From Caballeronia sordidicola (GTDB taxonomy: Bacteria > Pseudomonadota > Gammaproteobacteria > Burkholderiales > Burkholderiaceae), in the NCBI RefSeq assembly GCF_001544455.2, contig NZ_FCOC02000020.1, positions 48,220 through 112,219 on the forward strand: a stretch of DNA of 64,000 nt, in the 5' to 3' direction. Shown here one piece after another: positions 61,977-64,000 of the stretch (within the stretch, counting starts at the first letter, position 1; the number at the start of each line of letters is the position of its first letter). Under the pieces are notes generated by a model that was given only the letters and a program-made list of their open reading frames with translations, had not been told where the DNA came from and ran no database searches. A program made the translations under genes and the position numbers.

Positions 61977-63251
61977 CTAGCGCCGTTGCGATGTCACGTC
62001 CCAGTTGATGTCCACGCACAGCACTTCGAGGCCGCGCGAGGTCGGTGCGGCGATTGATGCTGTCACGCACAGATGCGCTTCGTTGATCGACAAATAGGGC
62101 GCGGTCAGATGGACGCGATCGGGCGTGCGCAACGCTTCGATGAAATACGGCCTGCGTTCCCAGCTTGCGCCCTCCGAGTGCAGCAAGGGTCTGAAGCGCT
62201 TGGCGCGCTGCGATGCGCGCGCCGCCGGCAATACGTTGTCGCCGATCTGGCGGCCGGAGGCATCGAGTAGAAAGCAGCGTGCCGTTTCGTTGAGTTGCAG
62301 CAGGCCGCGCGTGGCTTCGACCAGACCCACCCCCTCGATCAATCGCGCCGCCGCGCTTTCCAACGCGCCCACATAAGGCGCCAGCCGTGCGGATTGCGCC
62401 CGTTCGCGCGCGGCCACCCGTTCGCGCGACGCGGCCGACAACGCGTCCATCACGCCTTGCGCTGCTTGCGGTTTCACTGCTTCCACGCTGGGACCTGCAA
62501 AGTACGCGCCTTGCACGAAATCGACATTGCATTCGAGCGCGATCAAAGCGTCGCGTTCCGTGCTCAGACCGCCCATCAGCACCAGTTGACCCGATTCATG
62601 CAGCAGCGAGACGAGGCCTGGCAACACGCGTTCAATGTGCGAATGCTCGCTTGCTTGCTGCAGGATGCATCGGTCGAGCGTCACGATATCGGGGCGCAGA
62701 TGCCACACGCGGTCGATATTCGAGTGCTTGACGCCGAAGCCATCGAGTGCGATCAGGAAGCCGGACTTGCGCAACGAGTCGATGATTTCGGCGAAGCGCG
62801 TCGTTTCGCCGCCTGCTTGTTCGGGCACTTCCAGCACTACGCGTTGCGGCGGCAGGCCGACATTTTTCAGCGATGCGAGGAGTGCGTCGCCGTAGCTCGT
62901 GTCCATCAGGGCGGCTGGATGGAGGCTCAGGAAGAGCCATTCGTCGTGGCTATCGAAGGAAAAGAAGTTGCCCAGGTGCAGCGATTCGGCGAGCCGTCCG
63001 AGTTCCAGCAGGTCGCCGCGCCGGGCTGCCTGGGTGAATACCTCGTGCGAAGGAACTTGCCGGCCGGAGTCGTCGCGGGCGCGCAGGGAGGCGTGGTAAC
63101 CGATGGCGCGCCGGTGTGACACCGAGAATACCGGCTGGAACACGCTGAACACGGTGTATTCGCCGTACAAGACGGTTTGCCGCGAGCCGTCGTCGCCGGC
63201 GACGGGGCGCGGCGGTTGGAAGCGGGGAGGGTCGATGTCAACCATGCTCAT
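61977..63251 (-). CDS. Degenerate EAL-domain protein with C-terminal Cache-like domain
   Basis: This protein of about 424 residues has an EAL fold (about 30-265) in which nearly all catalytic residues are changed: the EAL motif is GYHASLR, the metal Asn site is LFLSLHP, DDFG is LDGFG, the lysine motif is DIVTLD and the AEG motif is MGGLST. Only the Glu in VVLEVPE remains. Residues about 300-420 resemble a Cache/PDC sensor (RCFLLDASGRQIGDNV, HLCVTASIA, VLCVDINW). It is probably a c-di-GMP-binding or protein-binding regulator and not a phosphodiesterase. Start 63251 or 63245; no clear ribosome site. It converges on the hybrid kinase gene (30 bases). Confidence 0.85.
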   Translation of the reverse strand: MSMVDIDPPRFQPPRPVAGDDGSRQTVLYGEYTVFSVFQPVFSVSHRRAIGYHASLRARDDSGRQVPSHEVFTQAARRGDLLELGRLAESLHLGNFFSFDSHDEWLFLSLHPAALMDTSYGDALLASLKNVGLPPQRVVLEVPEQAGGETTRFAEIIDSLRKSGFLIALDGFGVKHSNIDRVWHLRPDIVTLDRCILQQASEHSHIERVLPGLVSLLHESGQLVLMGGLSTERDALIALECNVDFVQGAYFAGPSVEAVKPQAAQGVMDALSAASRERVAARERAQSARLAPYVGALESAAARLIEGVGLVEATRGLLQLNETARCFLLDASGRQIGDNVLPAARASQRAKRFRPLLHSEGASWERRPYFIEALRTPDRVHLTAPYLSINEAHLCVTASIAAPTSRGLEVLCVDINWDVTSQRR

Positions 63252-64000
63252 GGTGTGGTGGCAGGTGTTCGAGAGCAGCTCGATCGGAGGTGGACGTGGC
63301 AGGGCGCTGCGATAGTTTACAGGATAGGGCTCATCGCGGAGGAGCAAGAAATATGCGCATTTGGGGTAATTTGGGAAATGGGCCGCGGGCGGGGGCGGGT
63401 TTTTGGAGCCTCGGCGGTCGGAGTGAGCGAGTGCACTTTTCTAGTGCGGAAGTGGTTGCTGTCGCACTTGTTCGGGGTTTTTTTGCTGGCGCTTTGAGAG
63501 TGGTTTTTTGCGGCCGCGGTTATGAGTTAATGCCGGGTTGCTGCTTTTTGCGCCTTCGCGCGTTTCCTGTTCGTTGGTCCTTTTTAGCACTGTTAGCCAC
63601 TGTCCGTGGCGGGACTTCATTTCTTTGTCCAACGGCGACAAAGAAACGAAGCAAAGAAAACGCCTTCCAACCGCCAATTCTTAAGGAGCCCGAGCGTGCA
63701 CGGACATCTGCTTGGGACTTCAAAAGAACGCCCAGCGTAAAACCCCAGACAGTTGAAACCCTCCCGCTCCGTTCACCGATACCCACACGCTTCGCCACCA
63801 GTGTGAGTAGCCTCAAACAGGAAAGCGCGGCGCACGCCGCGCGCCGGTTTGCGTGCTTGCACGCAAACGCGGTGTTTGGCCGTGGCGGTTCTTGTGGAGT
63901 TGTGTGCTTGCCCGAGAGCGCTAGTGGCGAAGCGTGTGGATGTAGGGGTTCGGAGGGGGAGGGTTTCAGGTGTTGTTGGTTATGGCGTCGAGGGTTCTTT
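63252..64000. repeat. Gene-free terminal region, probable dispersed intergenic repeat with three hairpins
   Basis: I see no credible gene in these 749 bases; the short open frames have odd composition. Three perfect inverted repeats occur: TTTCTTTGTC/GACAAAGAAA at 63620-63646, GCGCGGCG/CGCCGCGC at 63825-63842, and GTTTGCGTGC/GCACGCAAAC at 63847-63868. T-rich patches (63470-63600) alternate with GC-rich ones. From memory, sequence of this kind recurs in intergenic regions of Burkholderia-group genomes. The left end must carry the promoter of the EAL gene. Confidence 0.5.

Noticed and set aside
63441..63816. Two minus-strand frames in the terminal region (78 and 98 codons)
   Set aside because: They are basic, low-complexity frames running through inverted repeats; more likely a noncoding repeat that is often mis-annotated.
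1..64000. tRNA, rRNA, CRISPR, insertion-sequence or prophage elements
   Set aside because: Looked for by eye on both strands; no cloverleaf, direct-repeat array, transposase or phage gene was seen. YqjE resembles holins by fold only.

Overview
The window looks like chromosome 1 sequence of a Burkholderiaceae bacterium, most probably Paraburkholderia or Caballeronia, with Burkholderia sensu stricto possible. The evidence is high GC with strong third-position bias, dense core genes whose order is familiar from this family (glyA-nrdR; argG, argF, DUF3579, rpsT, murJ, sirB1-like; adk-kdsB-Trm112-lpxK; xseA and sodB), and protein sequences that read as Burkholderia orthologues. I saw no tRNA, rRNA, CRISPR array, insertion sequence or prophage gene. 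This assignment is from memory of gene families and not from a database search.

Layout. 1-4169: the 3' part of glyA, nrdR, then a five-gene minor-pilin operon (FimT/PilV/PilW/PilX/PilE types) joined by four ATGA overlaps and lacking PilY1. 4193-5625: a YqjD/YqjE/YqjK-type membrane stress operon. 6050-16224: mixed metabolism and repair genes (1-Cys peroxiredoxin, glutaryl-CoA dehydrogenase with a divergent IclR regulator and a perfect operator-like palindrome, AsnC regulator, flavin reductase, msrA, DUF72, cfa, pdxH, tcdA, cnoX). 16339-25045: an iron-siderophore uptake island (TonB receptor, periplasmic binding protein, double-length permease, a PvdE/SyrD-type peptide exporter and an ATPase, with a divergent AraC regulator). 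It has no siderophore synthetase although both flanks are visible. 25059-31831: pirin, a small secreted protein, EamA transporter, amiC, tsaE, queG, xerD. 31849-34522: a two-gene acyl-CoA ligase/dehydrogenase unit. 34648-50682: core genes for tRNA proofreading, phospholipid, peptidoglycan, arginine, ribosome, LPS and DNA-repair functions, ending with iron superoxide dismutase.

From 50880 to the end the content is more accessory. There is a soluble chemoreceptor-like protein with the signalling hairpin at the N-terminus and a Cache-like sensor at the C-terminus; an outer-membrane barrel protein; two divergent DUF1254/DUF1214 exported proteins; a YqcI/YcgG-family putative haem N-oxygenase next to a three-histidine-box membrane hydroxylase; and a signalling module made of a double-RecA KaiC-like ATPase, a PAS hybrid histidine kinase two bases downstream, and a convergent protein with a catalytically degenerate EAL domain. 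The last 750 bases hold no gene but contain three perfect hairpins and look like a dispersed intergenic repeat.

The most promising unusual systems are the KaiC-like/hybrid-kinase/degenerate-EAL group, the inverted chemoreceptor, the oxygenase pair and the synthetase-less siderophore locus. Start sites were chosen from Shine-Dalgarno sequences, stop/start overlaps and family N-termini; uncertain starts are stated.
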